A stretch of DNA of 64,000 bases from DATARH01 sp963773625 (GTDB lineage: Bacteria; Pseudomonadota; Alphaproteobacteria; ATCC43930; CGMCC-115725): positions 186,001-250,000 of the forward strand of contig CAVZCJ010000011.1 in the NCBI GenBank assembly GCA_963773625.1. Direction: 5' to 3'. This document shows, piece after piece, positions 1 to 10,014 of this stretch; position 1 is the stretch's first letter; each line of letters opens with the position of its first letter. The translations under genes were made by a program, and so were the position numbers. The notes below the pieces were generated by a model, which did no database searches, was not told where the DNA came from, and worked only from the letters and a program-made list of their open reading frames with translations.

Positions 1-1409
1 GCCGCTTCCATCACCTGCGGATGGCGGTACAGCACCTCCTCGACCTCGATCGAGGAGATGTTCTCGCCGCCGGAGATGATGATGTCCTTCGAGCGGTCCT
101 TGATCTCGACATAGCCGTCCGGGTGCATGACCGCCGAGATCGCCGGTGTGGAACCAGCCGCCGGCGAAGGCCTCGCCGGTGCGCGCGGGGTTCTGCAGAT
201 AGCCCTTCATCAGCGTGTTGCTGCGCACCACCACTTCGCCGATGGTCTCGCCGTCGGCCGGCACGTCCCGCATCGTCGCCGGGATCGACGACGCGCTGGC
301 GGTCGAGGGTCATGGTCTGCACGCCCTGCCGCGCCATCTTGCCGGCGCGCTCGGCGAGCGGCAGCTCGTCCCATTCCTCCTGCCAGGCGCACACCGTGGT
401 CGGTCCGTAGCTTTCGGTAAGGCCATAGAGGTGGGTGACGCGAAACCCCATGCGCTCCATCGCCTCGATCACCGGCGAGGGCGGCGCGGCGCCGCCGGTC
501 GAGGCCTCGACGACATGGTCGAAGCGGCGCTTCACCGCGTCGGGCGCGTGCACCAGCATGTTGAGCACGATCGGCGCGCCCGAGAGATGCGTCACCCGAT
601 GTTCGGCGATCGCATCGAAAATCAGCGCCGGATCGACCCGGCGCAGGCAGACATGCGTCCCGGCGACCGCGGTGACCCCCCAGGTATAGGTCCAGCCGTT
701 GCAATGGAACATCGGCAGGGTCCACAGATAGACCGAATGCGGCCCGAGCCCGAACAGGATCGCGTTGCCCATCGCGTTGAGGAACGCGCCGCGGTGGTGA
801 TAGACGACGCCCTTCGGGGTTGCCGGTCGTGCCCGAGGTGTAGTTGAGCGCGATCGGCGCCCATTCGTCGGCGGGCGGCGACCAGGCGAAACCGGGATCG
901 CCCTCGGCGAGAAAATCCTCGTACTCGATCTCGCCGAATTGCAGCGGGCCGCGGCGCGTCGGCGATTTCGACGACGGGAATTTTGCTGCCGAGCCGCGCC
1001 AGCACGTCCTTCACCACCGGCGCGAACTCGCGGTCGGCGATCAGCAGCTTCGCCTCGACCATGGCCGAGGATGAAGGCGATCGAGGCGGCGTCGAGCCGG
1101 TAGTTGAGCGCGTTCAACACCCCGCCCGCCATCGGCACCGCGTAATGCGCCTCGAGCAGCGCCGGCACGTTCGGCGCGAACACCGCGACCGTGTCGCCTT
1201 CGCCGATCCCGCGGCGGCGCAGCGCATCGGCAAAGCGCCGGCAGCGCTCGTAGAACTCGGCGATAGGTGAACCGCCGCGCCCCGTCGATCACCGCGGTCT
1301 TGTCGGGATAGATCGCGGCGGCGCGGGCGAGAAAATTGAGCGGCGTCAGCGCGGTGAAATTCGCCGCGTTGCGCGCGAGATGCGGCGCGTCATAAGGATG
1401 GCCGCTCAT
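1..1409 (-). CDS. Acyl-CoA synthetase (AMP-dependent ligase), C-terminus outside window, frame broken
   Basis: This gene encodes a ligase that activates a carboxylic or fatty acid to its acyl-CoA through an acyl-adenylate. The pieces of the protein lie in different frames but in order: an N-terminal AMP-binding region, the P-loop TSGTTGN followed by PKGVVYHHRGA, the A5-like motif HLYGLTESYGPT, and the region leading towards the C-terminal subdomain. The frame breaks near 1270, 1060, 955, 817 and 320. The break at 816-819 is one extra G in a GGGG run, exactly inside the P-loop. The ATG at 1409 has an AAGGA-like ribosome site eight bases upstream; an ATG at 1418 is the alternative. It is the last gene of a minus-strand group with two acyl-CoA dehydrogenases, so acyl activation followed by beta-oxidation is the likely role. 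The substrate cannot be told. Whether it is a pseudogene or bad sequence is open. Confidence 0.85.
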
Positions 1410-1455
1410 GTCCGGCATCCTTCCGACACCTACGTCGGGGGTCAAGTCGTTCCGG

Positions 1456-2599
1456 TCATGCTCCCAAGAGCGACGCGACACGCTCGCGGTGCCAGGTCGC
1501 GTCGCCGAACGCAACCTCGCTCGCCTTGGCGCGCTTCATGTAGAGGTGGAGGTCGTGCTCCCAGGTCATGCCGATGCCGCCATGCAGCTGGATGCCGGCG
1601 TTGGACACCTTGCGGCTCGCGTCCGACGCGTAGGATTTCGCCATCGACACCGCAAGCGGCGCGTCGGCCTGCTTCTCGTCGACCGCCCAGGCGGCGTAAT
1701 AGGTCAGCGACTTGGCGTTCTCGACCTCGACCAGCATGTCGGCGCATTTGTGCTTGACGCCCTGATAGCTGCCGATCGGCTTGCCGAAGGCCTCGCGCAG
1801 CTTGGCGTATTCGACCGTCATTTCGAGCACGCGCTGCGCCGCCGCCGCAAATCTCGGCGGAAAGGGCCACCGCGGCGCCGTCGTAAACCCGCGCCAGCGC
1901 CGGCCAGCCTTCATGCAGTTCGCCAAGCAGCGCGGTCTGCGGCACCGCGACGTTGTCGAACCGCACCTCGCAGAGCTTGCGAGTCTCATCGATCGACGGC
2001 ATCAGCGAGCACGGCGAGCCCCGGCGCCTCGCTTCGGCACCAGGAACAGGCTGACCCCGTCCTCCATCGTGCTGCCGTCGCGGGTGCGCGCGGCGACGAC
2101 CATCACATCGGCGAGATGCGCGTCGGGCACGAAGAGCTTGCTTCCCGACAGAGTGAAGCCGCCGCGCATCGGCTGCGCGTTCATGCGTGATGCCCGACGC
2201 GTCCCAGCGCGCGTTGGGCTCGGTCGACGCCAAGGTCGCCCTGAGCTCGCCAGCGGCGATGCGCGGCAGATATTCCTGCCGCTGCGCCGCCGATCCCGCC
2301 TCGCGGATCGCCGCGCCGCCGAGCAGCGCCGTCGCCAGGTAGGGGCCGGGCATCACCGCGCGGCCCATCTCCTCCATCAGCACTACCAGGTCGGTGAGGC
2401 CGAGACCGATGCCGCCGTCATCTTCGGCGAAGTTGATGCCGAGCCAGCCCTGCTCGGCGATCTGCGACCAGAATTCCGGGGTCACCGCCTCCGGCGTCGC
2501 CATGCGCTCGCGCACGAATTTGGTCGTGCAGGCGGCATCGAGGAATTTCCGCGCGGTGTCGCGCAGCAGCTCCTGCTCTTCGCTGAAGCCGATATCCAT
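1456..2599 (-). CDS. Acyl-CoA dehydrogenase, frame broken
   Basis: A flavoprotein of the acyl-CoA dehydrogenase family, which introduces the alpha-beta double bond into an acyl-CoA and passes electrons to ETF. The N-terminal helical domain starts MDIGFSEEQELLRDTARKF, the middle beta domain shows GGFTLSGSKLFVPDAHLADV, and the C-terminal domain carries AFGKPIGSYQGVKHK and the late family motif IQLHGGIGMTWEHDLHLYMK. These segments lie in different frames, with breaks near 2185, 2030 and 1850; the last looks like one extra base in a GGC repeat. Total length, about 380 residues, is normal. The start at 2599 has a strong AGGGGAG ribosome site. Together with the dehydrogenase at 3259-4449 it resembles the paired FadE-type subunits seen in degradation operons, but heteromer formation is inference. 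Confidence 0.88.
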
Positions 2600-2685
2600 G
2601 CGCTTCTCCCCTAGACCTTTGCCGACCGAGCCAATCCCGAAGCCAGCAGTTGATCCCGTTCAGGGCCGATACGAGGCTACAGCTG

Positions 2686-3252
2686 TCAGTGTTGCACCGC
2701 GGCTGCGGCGACGGCGTTGACTTGCATGACATATGGGCCGGTCTCAATATCGGCATGAAGGCCAAAGCTGTTCTTATAGAATTCCGACGCTATGCCGTTG
2801 CCATCATGGCTGCGTGAATAGGCCCATTCGCCGGCATTGCCCGATCCCGACACCTCGATCCAATACCGAGTGTTGGCTGAAAGCGTGTGAGGAGAAGCCA
2901 CTCGTATCTCGACGAGTCGAGCGTCCGGCGAGAGCGCACCGCTATCGATACTGGCAATATTTTCGAGCAACGGGCCCGGAGCCGTCTGGTTATCGCTTAA
3001 CAGTGAAACGTTGATGGTCCCATTGCCGGGCGCGGATTTGCGCAACAGAAGCTTCACCTCGCTCAGCGCCACCGCAGCAGCGCCCGTCGAAAACGATGCA
3101 TTCAAGGGAACGGCATTCGAGATGGCATCGAAGCCATAGCCCGGGTCGACAGTGCTGTCGAAGAGAATGACGGCATTGTCGGACACCGCCGTCAGGAGTG
3201 CCGTGGCAACCGCGAAGGCTCGCAGCGGGAAGCCCATCATCAGGATATCCAT
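2686..3252 (-). CDS. Secreted protein resembling choice-of-anchor domain proteins
   Basis: A 188-residue protein with an N-terminal signal peptide (hydrophobic core about residues 7-22). The rest is a beta-rich Ser/Thr/Gly/Asn domain with the pattern of choice-of-anchor type extracellular domains: an early FDSTVDPGYGFD segment, a central SEVKLLLRKS strand, and LSANTRYWIEVSGSGNAGEW followed by a C-terminal GPYVMQVNA. I see no PEP-CTERM or LPXTG sorting tail, so it may be simply secreted. The start lies only six bases from the stop of the upstream dehydrogenase, so it is probably co-transcribed with beta-oxidation genes, an odd setting for an exported structural protein. Family assignment is by remembered pattern; function is unknown. 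Confidence 0.6.
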   Translation of the reverse strand: MDILMMGFPLRAFAVATALLTAVSDNAVILFDSTVDPGYGFDAISNAVPLNASFSTGAAAVALSEVKLLLRKSAPGNGTINVSLLSDNQTAPGPLLENIASIDSGALSPDARLVEIRVASPHTLSANTRYWIEVSGSGNAGEWAYSRSHDGNGIASEFYKNSFGLHADIETGPYVMQVNAVAAAAVQH

Positions 3253-3258
3253 CGCCGC

Positions 3259-4449
3259 TCACCCCTTCGGCAGGCCGAGCACGCGCTCGCCGATGATGTT
3301 GCGCTGGATTTCGCTGGTGCCGCCGGCGATCGCGTATTGCCGCGCGCCCATGACCCGGTGCGCCCAGCGCCCGGCATCGGGCACCGCCTCGGTCGCGCCC
3401 TCGATCGTCGCGTAGGGGCCGAGCAGGGTCGACGAAGCATCGGCGATGCGCTGCGCCAGTTCGGAGCCGAAAAGCTTCAGGATCGACCCCTCCGGTCCCG
3501 GCGGCTCGCCGCGCAGCCGGCGGGTCAGGCCGCGCAGCCGCGTCACCTTAAGTGCCTGCGCCTCGATCGCGAGCTGCGCCAGCATCTGCCGCACATGGGT
3601 CTGGTCCCAGGACGGCTCCTGGCGGTTGGGGAATTGCTTCGCCAGCTCGACGAGACGGGCGATCTGCGCCGCGTGGTCGCGCCCGCCTGCGCCGCCGCGC
3701 TCGAACATCAAGGTGGTGATCGCGACCTTCCAGCCCTCGTTGATCTTGCCGACGACGTTTTCCTTCGGCACGACGACGTCCTCGAAGAACACCTCGTTGA
3801 AATGCCGGTGGCCGTTGAGCAGCACCAGCGGCCGCACGGTGATTCCCGGCGTCTTCATGTCGACCAGCAGATAGGTGATGCCGTGGTGCTTCGGCGCGTC
3901 GGGGTCGGTGCGCACCAACAGAAAACACCAATCGGCGAAATGCGCGCCCGAGGTCCACACCTTCTGGCCGTTGACGACGAAATGGTCGCCCTTGTCGATC
4001 GCGCGGGTTCTGAGGCTGGCGAGGTCGCCGCCGGCGCCCGGCTCCGAGAAGCCCTGGCACCAGCGCTCGTCGCCGGCGAGGATTGCCTGCAGGTGCCGCT
4101 TCTTCTGTGCCTCGGTGCCGAGCTGGATCAGGGTCGGGCCCAACAGCCCGATCGCACTGTGCCCCGGCAGGATCGGCGCATGGGCGCGGAAATACTCTTC
4201 GTCGAAGATCACCTGCTGGATAAAGCTGGCGCCGCGCCCGCCATATTCCTTGGGCCAGGAGATGCCAACCCAGCCGGCGGCATACATCTTCTTCTGCCAG
4301 GCGATGCGCTTTTCGAGCGTCTCGCGGTCGGGCGCGACGCGCGAGTCCGAGGCGTCCTCGACCTTGAGGTCGTCAGTTAGATTGGCTTCCAGCCAGGAGC
4401 GGAATTCGCGGCGGAATTCGGCATGCTCGGGGGCGTCGGCGAAATCCAT
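3259..4449 (-). CDS. Acyl-CoA dehydrogenase
   Basis: An intact 396-residue acyl-CoA dehydrogenase. The N-terminal helical part contains WPKEYGGRGASFIQQVIFDEE, broken here as WPKEYGGRG and FIQQVIFDEE. The flavin/substrate loop region contains QGFSEPGAGGDLASLRT, the beta domain WTSGAHFADWCFLLVRTD, and the C-terminal end GGTSEIQRNIIGERVLGLPK, the typical FAD-contact and tail motif of this family. It uses FAD and delivers electrons to ETF. The start has a good AAGGGAAG ribosome site. Gene order (GST, this gene, exported protein, second dehydrogenase, ligase) on one strand suggests an operon for breakdown of a carboxylic acid. The exact acyl chain cannot be predicted from sequence alone. Confidence 0.93.
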   Translation of the reverse strand: MDFADAPEHAEFRREFRSWLEANLTDDLKVEDASDSRVAPDRETLEKRIAWQKKMYAAGWVGISWPKEYGGRGASFIQQVIFDEEYFRAHAPILPGHSAIGLLGPTLIQLGTEAQKKRHLQAILAGDERWCQGFSEPGAGGDLASLRTRAIDKGDHFVVNGQKVWTSGAHFADWCFLLVRTDPDAPKHHGITYLLVDMKTPGITVRPLVLLNGHRHFNEVFFEDVVVPKENVVGKINEGWKVAITTLMFERGGAGGRDHAAQIARLVELAKQFPNRQEPSWDQTHVRQMLAQLAIEAQALKVTRLRGLTRRLRGEPPGPEGSILKLFGSELAQRIADASSTLLGPYATIEGATEAVPDAGRWAHRVMGARQYAIAGGTSEIQRNIIGERVLGLPKG

Positions 4450-4488
4450 GGCATTCTTCCCTTCAACTGCCTGCTCGTCGCGGCAGGC

Positions 4489-5145
4489 TTAGAATTCGGC
4501 GTCGAGCTCGGGCATTTCCTCGGGCTCGAGCTGCGCCGCCTCGATCCATTCGAGCATCGCCGGCAGCGACAGGATGCGCTCGCAATATTCGTCCGCTTCC
4601 GGCGGCAGCTTGACGCAATAAGTCCGGAAACGGGTGCAGACCGGAGCATACATCGCATCGGCCATGGTCAGCTTCTTGCCGAACAGATACGGCCCCTTCC
4701 ACTGCGCGAAGCAGTCGCGCCAGATCTTGAGGATCCAATCGATATCGGCCTGCGCCGCCGACCAGACCACGAAATTGGGTTTGACGCTCTTCAGGTTGAC
4801 CGGCAGCGCCGAGCGCAGCGCAGCGAACCCCGAGTGCATCTCACCGCAGATCGAGCGGCAGCGGGCCCGTGCCTCTCGCTCGGTCGGCAGCAATCCGGCC
4901 TTCGGATTGAGCTCGTTGAGATATTCACCAATCGCCAGCGTATCCCAGACCGAAACGCCGTCATGGATCAGGGTCGGCACTCGGATTGACGAGGATTGCA
5001 GCAGCAGTTCGGCACGCACCGATGGGTCGTCGGCGGAGACGATTTGCTCCTCGAAATCAAGCCCGGCCCATTTCGCCATCAGCCAGCCGCGCAGGCACCA
5101 CGACGAATAGTTCTTGCTGCTGATCGTCAGAATGGCTTTCGCCAT
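4489..5145 (-). CDS. Glutathione S-transferase family protein
   Basis: A 218-residue cytosolic GST. The N-terminal thioredoxin-like domain begins ILTISSKNYSSWCLRGW, the form seen in a bacterial GST group in which Ser or Cys in the SSWCLR turn contacts glutathione. The conserved RVPTLIHDG (cis-Pro) and a DTLAIGEYL element complete the glutathione site, and an all-helical C-terminal domain with KKLTMADAMYAPV follows. It probably conjugates or reduces an electrophilic compound; the substrate is unknown. It is the first gene of the minus-strand lipid catabolism group, 39 bases before the next gene. The 231 bases upstream, shared with the divergent depolymerase, must hold the promoters. Confidence 0.9.
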   Translation of the reverse strand: MAKAILTISSKNYSSWCLRGWLMAKWAGLDFEEQIVSADDPSVRAELLLQSSSIRVPTLIHDGVSVWDTLAIGEYLNELNPKAGLLPTEREARARCRSICGEMHSGFAALRSALPVNLKSVKPNFVVWSAAQADIDWILKIWRDCFAQWKGPYLFGKKLTMADAMYAPVCTRFRTYCVKLPPEADEYCERILSLPAMLEWIEAAQLEPEEMPELDAEF

Positions 5146-5376
5146 GGGGGCAACCTCGGGAGAGCGCGGCTCAATCTATCAGGCTTTCTCGGGCCGGCAA
5201 AACCCAGGCCAGACAGACCGCCGTGCGCCACAGAATTGCAATGTTGCACGAGCACAATCATCTCGCACTGCAGCGCAACCCACACTATCTTATTGCTCCG
5301 GTTCTGTTCGACGGCCCCGATAGCGTTTTCCCGCGCGATCCCATCGGCAGCAAGCGTTCGGAGCGGAAAGCGCACG

Positions 5377-6597
5377 GTGCTATACCAACTCTACCAGAGC
5401 TACGCCGACGCCATCGCGCCCTTCCAGGGTATGGCGACCGCCTTCGGCCACGTCGTCGGGCGCGGCTGGCCGGGGTTTCCTGAGAACCAGTTTCAGCGCG
5501 GCATCGCCGCCGCTTGCGAGCTCTTCGCCGCGGGCCGGCTTCAGCATCACCGGCCGGAATTCGGCATCGACAGCGTGACAGGTCGGGAACCGCGCGGTCG
5601 CGGTGCGTGAAGAGAAGACCTGGATCAGGCCGTTCGCGACGCTGCTGCATTTCGCCAAGGACACGCCCCAACCGCAACCCAAGGTTCTGCTGGTGGCGCC
5701 GATGTCGGGACACTTCGCGACGCTGCTGCGCGGTACGGTCACGAACGATGCTGCCGGAGCACGACGTCTACCTGACCGATTGGCACAACGCCCGCGACGT
5801 GCCGCTTTCGGCCGGCGATTTCGATTTCGACGATTTCATCGATCACGTCATCGCCTTCCTCGAGCATCTGGGGCCAGGATCGCATGTCGTCGCGGTGTGC
5901 CAGCCGGCGGTTGCGGTGCTCGCCGCGGTGGCGCTGATGGCGCAATCGGGCAATCCGTGCCAGCCGCGCAGCATGACGCTGATGGCCGGGCCGATCGACA
6001 CGCGGATCAACCCGACCAAGGTCGATGATCTCGCGATGCAACACCCGATCGAGTGGTTCGAAGCCAACCTGATCTATCGCGTGCCCCCGGGCCTCGGCGG
6101 CACATCGCGCGAGGTCTATCCCGGCTTCCTCCAGCTCAGCGCCTTCATGGCGATGAACCTCGAACGGCACATCCAGCGCCTTTGCCCGGCACTTCGAGAA
6201 CCTGGTCGAGGACGACGAACCCAAGGTCGCCGCGCACCGCGCCTTTTACGAGGAATATTTTGCGGTAATGGATTTGCCCGCGTCGTTCTACTTGCAGACA
6301 GTCAACCGCATCTTCCAGAAACATGAATTGGCGCGCGGCGTTTTGGTGTCGCGCGAACGCAAGGTGGAGCCGCGGGCGATCCGCCGCACCGCGCTGCTCA
6401 CCGTCGAAGGCGAAAACGACGACATCTGCTCGATCGGTCAGACGCTCGCGGCGCAGGAGCTGTGCACCGGGTTGCACCCGCTGCGCAAGCAGCATCATTT
6501 GCAGACCGGGGTCGGGCATTACGGCGTGTTCAGCGGGCGGCGCTGGGCGACCGAGGTCTATCCCCGCGTGCGCGCCGTTATCCAGTCGAACAGCTGA
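5377..6597 (+). CDS. phaZ: Intracellular poly(3-hydroxybutyrate) depolymerase, frame broken
   Basis: This enzyme hydrolyses stored PHB granules. The N-terminal MLYQLYQSYADAIAPF start (GTG initiator) is typical of the intracellular family, and HVVAVCQPAVAVLAAVALM carries the Cys that replaces Ser in the lipase box of this family. The motif TGVGHYGVFSGRRW holds the conserved catalytic His near the C-terminus, and a long DUF-like middle ends in ASFYLQTVNRIFQKHEL. About 406 residues in total is normal. The protein is spread over three frames, with breaks near 5590, 5745 and 6180; the last looks like an extra C before TTTGCC. It is divergent from the GST gene. Upstream bases 5236-5249 contain repeated TTGCA, reminiscent of PhaR-type sites, but this is weak. 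Confidence 0.88.
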
Positions 6598-6659
6598 CCT
6601 CAATATCGACTTGGCGCCGGACCGGCGCTAGGCTCCTAACGACAACCCGGGAGCCCGCG

Positions 6660-7582
6660 ATGCTGACCCCGCAACAGATCGACGCCTACCACCGCGACGG
6701 CTACTCGTTTCCGCACCAGGCGCTGAGCGAGGCGGAACTTGCCGAGTGCCGCGACGGTCTGGCCCGCTACGAGGCCTGGCTCGGCAAGCCGGTCAATCTG
6801 GGCGACTGGCGCTGGCGCTCGGCGGCCTATGCCTTCCTGCCCTGGCTCGACAGGCTGATCCGCCATCCCCGCATCCTCGACGCGGTCGAAGACCTGGTCG
6901 GCCCGAACATCCTGGTCTTCACCACGACGTTCTTCATCAAGGAGGCGCACAGCCCGACCTTCGCCGCCTGGCATCAGGACGCGACCTATTTCGGTATCGA
7001 GCCCTACGAACACGTCACCGCCTGGGTGGCGCTGACCGACGCGACCGAGGAGGCCGGCTGCATGGAGGTGGTCCCGTCGCGCGGCGCGGCGCGGCAGCTA
7101 CATCATGCCGCATTGGGCCTCAAGGACAGCATCAACGGCGGCGGGCAGTCGGTGGTCGAGGAATTCGACCAGCGCGACACGGTGATGATGACGGTGCCGG
7201 CCGGCAGCTTCTCGCTGCACCATACGCTGTGCACACACCGCTCGGCGCCCAACCGTCCAATCACCGCCGCGTCGGCATCGGCATCAGCTACATCCCGGCG
7301 CATTGCCGAATCACCTCGTCGGTGCGGATGCTGACCCCGCTGGTGCGCGGCAAAAACATCGGCGGCAATTTCGACATCCTGCCGCCGCCGACCGAGGGCG
7401 AGTTTCATCCGGCGGCGATCGCCCGGCACGAGGACGCCTATCGCCGCTACCGCGACAACTACGCCGCGCAGATCGAACTACATGACCGTGCCTTCGCGCA
7501 GGAGCCCGGGGCATTGACCCCAGCGCTCGACCCCGGCGTCAATCTCGTCGGCAGACGGGTCGCCGGTTACGGCGGGTTCTAG
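6660..7582 (+). CDS. PhyH-family 2-oxoglutarate/Fe(II) dioxygenase, frame broken
   Basis: A phytanoyl-CoA dioxygenase-like non-haem iron oxygenase that would hydroxylate an organic substrate using 2-oxoglutarate and O2. The facial triad is visible: His and Asp in FAAWHQDATYFGIEPYEHV and the distal His in FSLHHTLCTHRSAPN. The 2-oxoglutarate-binding Arg lies in NHRRVGIGISYIP. The N-terminus MLTPQQIDAYHRDGYSFP is the family start. One single-base loss near 7255 moves the last third to another frame; the length of about 307 residues is otherwise normal. It lies 62 bases after phaZ on the same strand. The substrate is not predictable; the family includes enzymes acting on acyl-CoAs and small osmolytes. 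Confidence 0.87.
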
Positions 7583-7591
7583 GAGGGAGCC

Positions 7592-7611
7592 ACCCCGGCC
7601 TGCGCCGGGAT
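7592..7611. terminator. GC-rich hairpin between convergent genes
   Basis: CCCGGC at 7594-7599, loop CTGC, GCCGGG at 7604-7609. It lies between the convergent PhyH and amidohydrolase genes and has no T-tract on either side. It could slow transcription from both sides or be a REP-like unit; the core ACCCCGGC...GCCGGGAT resembles the repeat after glnA. Confidence 0.35.
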
Positions 7612-7626
7612 GGTTCTCCGTCGAGG

Positions 7627-8752
7627 TTAGTGCAACCCGTAGAACCCCATGGCGCCGCCAGCCATGACGCCATGCTTAGTGGCCGGCTGAGAGCCCCTCA
7701 AGCTGTTTTTCGACCATCTTCGGCGCGCCGGGGAAGAACCCGTCTGGATGGGGGTAATCGGTCGCCCACATGATCTTATTCGGCCCGACATAGTCGGCGA
7801 GATAGTGCAGGCTCCCTTCGACCGGCTCGAACGAAATCCAGCACTGCCGCCGGAAGATATCGCTGGGCCGCATCTTGAGGCCGCTGTCGTTGAAGCCCTG
7901 ATCGTCGAAATGGCGGTCCATCCGGTCGAGCCACGGCGCGATCCAGCCACCGCCCGACTCGAGGAACCCGACCCGCAGCTTCGGGTGGCGCTCGCAGACG
8001 CCGCCCCAGATCATGCTGAGCGCCGCCAGCATCATCTCCATCGTGTGGCTGATGATGTGCTGCGCGCCGCGGCCCTTGAAGCGGTCGATGCCCACCTGCG
8101 GCATCCCCGGCGCCGCGCCCTCATGGAAGCCAATGGCGAAATCGAGCTCCTCGCACGCCGTCCAAAACGGCTCGTAAATCGGGTCGTGAATCAGCCGGTT
8201 GTTGTACGGGTTCGGCCGCAGGAAACCGGCGCGCATGCCCAGCTCCTTGCGAGCGAAAGTCATCTCCTTAATCGCCTGGTCGACGTCCTGCATCGGCAAC
8301 ATCGCCACCCCAAACAGCCGGTCGGGATAGGGCTTGCAGTAGTCGGCGAGCCAACGGTTGTAGGCGCGGCAGGTCGCGCCCGCGAGACCCGGATCTTTGA
8401 TCCCGCCGACGAACAGCCCGATGCTGGGATAGAGGAACGCCGCGTCGATCCCGTCCATGTCCATGTCGGGGATGCGCTTGTGCGGATCGAACCCGCCGGG
8501 GCGGCCCTGGCTGTATTCAAATCCGTCGGCGATGACGTGACCGTCGCGCGCGCCGATCGCGCCGATCGCCCCCAGTCCCCGCTCAGCGCTGCCGAGCAGC
8601 GCGGCATCGACCTGCAGCTGCTGCTTGCCGTTGGCGTTGGTGACGAGTCGCGGCGCCCGGTCGCGATACGCCGGCTCGATATAATCGAGCCACAAGTTCA
8701 GCGGCTCGAGGATGTGCCCGTCCGCGTCGACGACGTTGTAGGTGCGCGCCAT
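7627..8752 (-). CDS. Amidohydrolase (PF04909 type), paralogue 1, frame broken at 3' end
   Basis: A metal-dependent TIM-barrel hydrolase or decarboxylase of the amidohydrolase-2 (ACMSD-like) group. The N-terminal motif VVDADGHILEP supplies the first metal ligands, FAIGFHEG an internal His, AQHIISHTMEMM another, and MWATDYPHPDG the late Asp. An extra G near 7685 ends the frame early; reading on in the next frame restores the tail GVMAGGAMGFYGL shared by the two neighbours. The start at 8752 has GAGGGAG six bases upstream and matches the start of paralogue 3; ATG 8758 is the alternative. This is the last of three tandem copies. Close relatives act on aromatic or carboxylated substrates, but no substrate can be inferred. 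Confidence 0.85.
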
Positions 8753-8775
8753 GTCCATCTCCCTCGATTCAGTCG

Positions 8776-9897
8776 TCAGTTCAATCCGTAGAACGCCATC
8801 GCGCCGCCGGCCATGACCTGTTGCCGGGTCTCGGCCGAGCAACCGGCAAGCTTGTCCTGCACCATTTTGGGGGCGCCGGGGAAGAAGCCGTCGGGGTGCG
8901 GGTAATCGGTTGCCCAGAGAATTCGGCTCGGTCCGATATAGTCGGCCAGGTATTTAAGGCTGCCCTCCACCGGCTCGAAAGAGATCCAGCAGCTCTTCCG
9001 GAAAATCTCGCTCGGCCGCGTCTTCAGCCCGCTGTCGTTGAAGCCTTGGTCGTCGAAGTGGCGGTCCATCCGGTCGAGCCACGGCGCGATCCAGCCGCCG
9101 CCGGACTCGAGGAAAGCCACGCGCAGCTTCGGGTGCTTCTCGCAGACGCCGCCCCAGATCATGCTGAGCGCCGCCAGCATCATCTCCATCGTGTGGGTGA
9201 TGATGTGCTGCGCGCCGCGCGTCTTGAAGCGGTCGACGCCGACTTGCGGCATGCCGGCGCTGGCGCCTTCATGGAAGCCGATGGCGAAATCGAGGTCCTC
9301 GGCGGCATTCCAGAACGGCTCGTAGGCCGGGTCGTGGATCAGCAGGTTGTTGTATGGGTTGGGTCGCAGGAAGCCAGCGCGGAAGCCGAGCTCCTTGCGG
9401 GCGAACTTCATTTCCTCGATCGCCAGGTCGATCGACTGCAACGGCAGCATCGCCACCCCGAACAGCCGGTCCGGATAGGGCTTGCAGTAATCCGCGAGCC
9501 AGCGGTTGTAGGCGCGGCAGCAGGCGGCGGCCAGCGGCGGGTCGGTCACCGCGCCGCTCGACAATCCCAGCGTCGGATAGAGGAACGCGGCGTCGATCCC
9601 GTCCATGTCCATGTCGGGCATGCGTTTGTGCGGATCAAAGCCGCCGGGACGCCCCTGGCTGTACTCCATCGTGTCGTCGCAGACGACGCCATCGCGCGCG
9701 CCGATCGCGCCGGCAACGCCGAGCCCCTTGGAGCTGCCGATCACCCGGTTCTCGATCAACAGGCGCTGCTTGCCGTCGGTATCGGTGATCAGCTTCGGCG
9801 CGCGGTCGCGGAACGCCGGATCGATGTAGCGTTCCCACAGATCGAGCGGCTCGAGGATGTGGGCGTCGGCGTCGACGACATTGTACTGGCGCGGCAT
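8776..9897 (-). CDS. Amidohydrolase (PF04909 type), paralogue 2
   Basis: An intact 373-residue member of the three-copy array. It starts MPRQYNVVDADAHILEP, where the DxDxH element is the first metal site, and keeps CRAYNRWLADYCKPYPDRL, the FAIGFHEG and AQHIITHTMEMM histidines, WISFEPVEGSL, and LWATDYPHPDG with the conserved Asp. It is highly similar to its neighbours along its whole length, so the array arose by tandem duplication. It differs from paralogue 1 mainly in the first 100 residues and in short loops. The gap to paralogue 1 is only 23 bases, so co-transcription is likely. It is probably a cytosolic hydrolase or decarboxylase; the substrate is unknown. Confidence 0.92.
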   Translation of the reverse strand: MPRQYNVVDADAHILEPLDLWERYIDPAFRDRAPKLITDTDGKQRLLIENRVIGSSKGLGVAGAIGARDGVVCDDTMEYSQGRPGGFDPHKRMPDMDMDGIDAAFLYPTLGLSSGAVTDPPLAAACCRAYNRWLADYCKPYPDRLFGVAMLPLQSIDLAIEEMKFARKELGFRAGFLRPNPYNNLLIHDPAYEPFWNAAEDLDFAIGFHEGASAGMPQVGVDRFKTRGAQHIITHTMEMMLAALSMIWGGVCEKHPKLRVAFLESGGGWIAPWLDRMDRHFDDQGFNDSGLKTRPSEIFRKSCWISFEPVEGSLKYLADYIGPSRILWATDYPHPDGFFPGAPKMVQDKLAGCSAETRQQVMAGGAMAFYGLN

Positions 9898-9915
9898 TTG
9901 CGTTTCTCCGTGTTT

Positions 9916-10014
9916 CCCTCACCCTTCCCACGCCTTCGGCGCGGCCCCCTTCCCTCTCCCGCAAGCGGGAGAGGGTGGATCGCGGCGGCTCTGCCGACGC
10001 GAGACGGGTGAGGG
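9916..10014. repeat. Palindromic intergenic repeat element
   Basis: A nested inverted repeat of about 99 bases abutting the stop codon of paralogue 3. The outer arms are CCCTCACCC (9916-9924) and GGGTGAGGG (10006-10014). The inner hairpin is a perfect 11-bp stem, CCCTCTCCCGC (9952-9962) with loop AA and GCGGGAGAGGG (9965-9975). Repeats of this form are common between genes in alphaproteobacteria. It may stabilise mRNA ends or attenuate transcription within the amidohydrolase array. Confidence 0.75.

Noticed and set aside
5223..5483. Open frame before phaZ on the plus strand
   Set aside because: No ribosome site or family pattern; it overlaps the true phaZ start in another frame.
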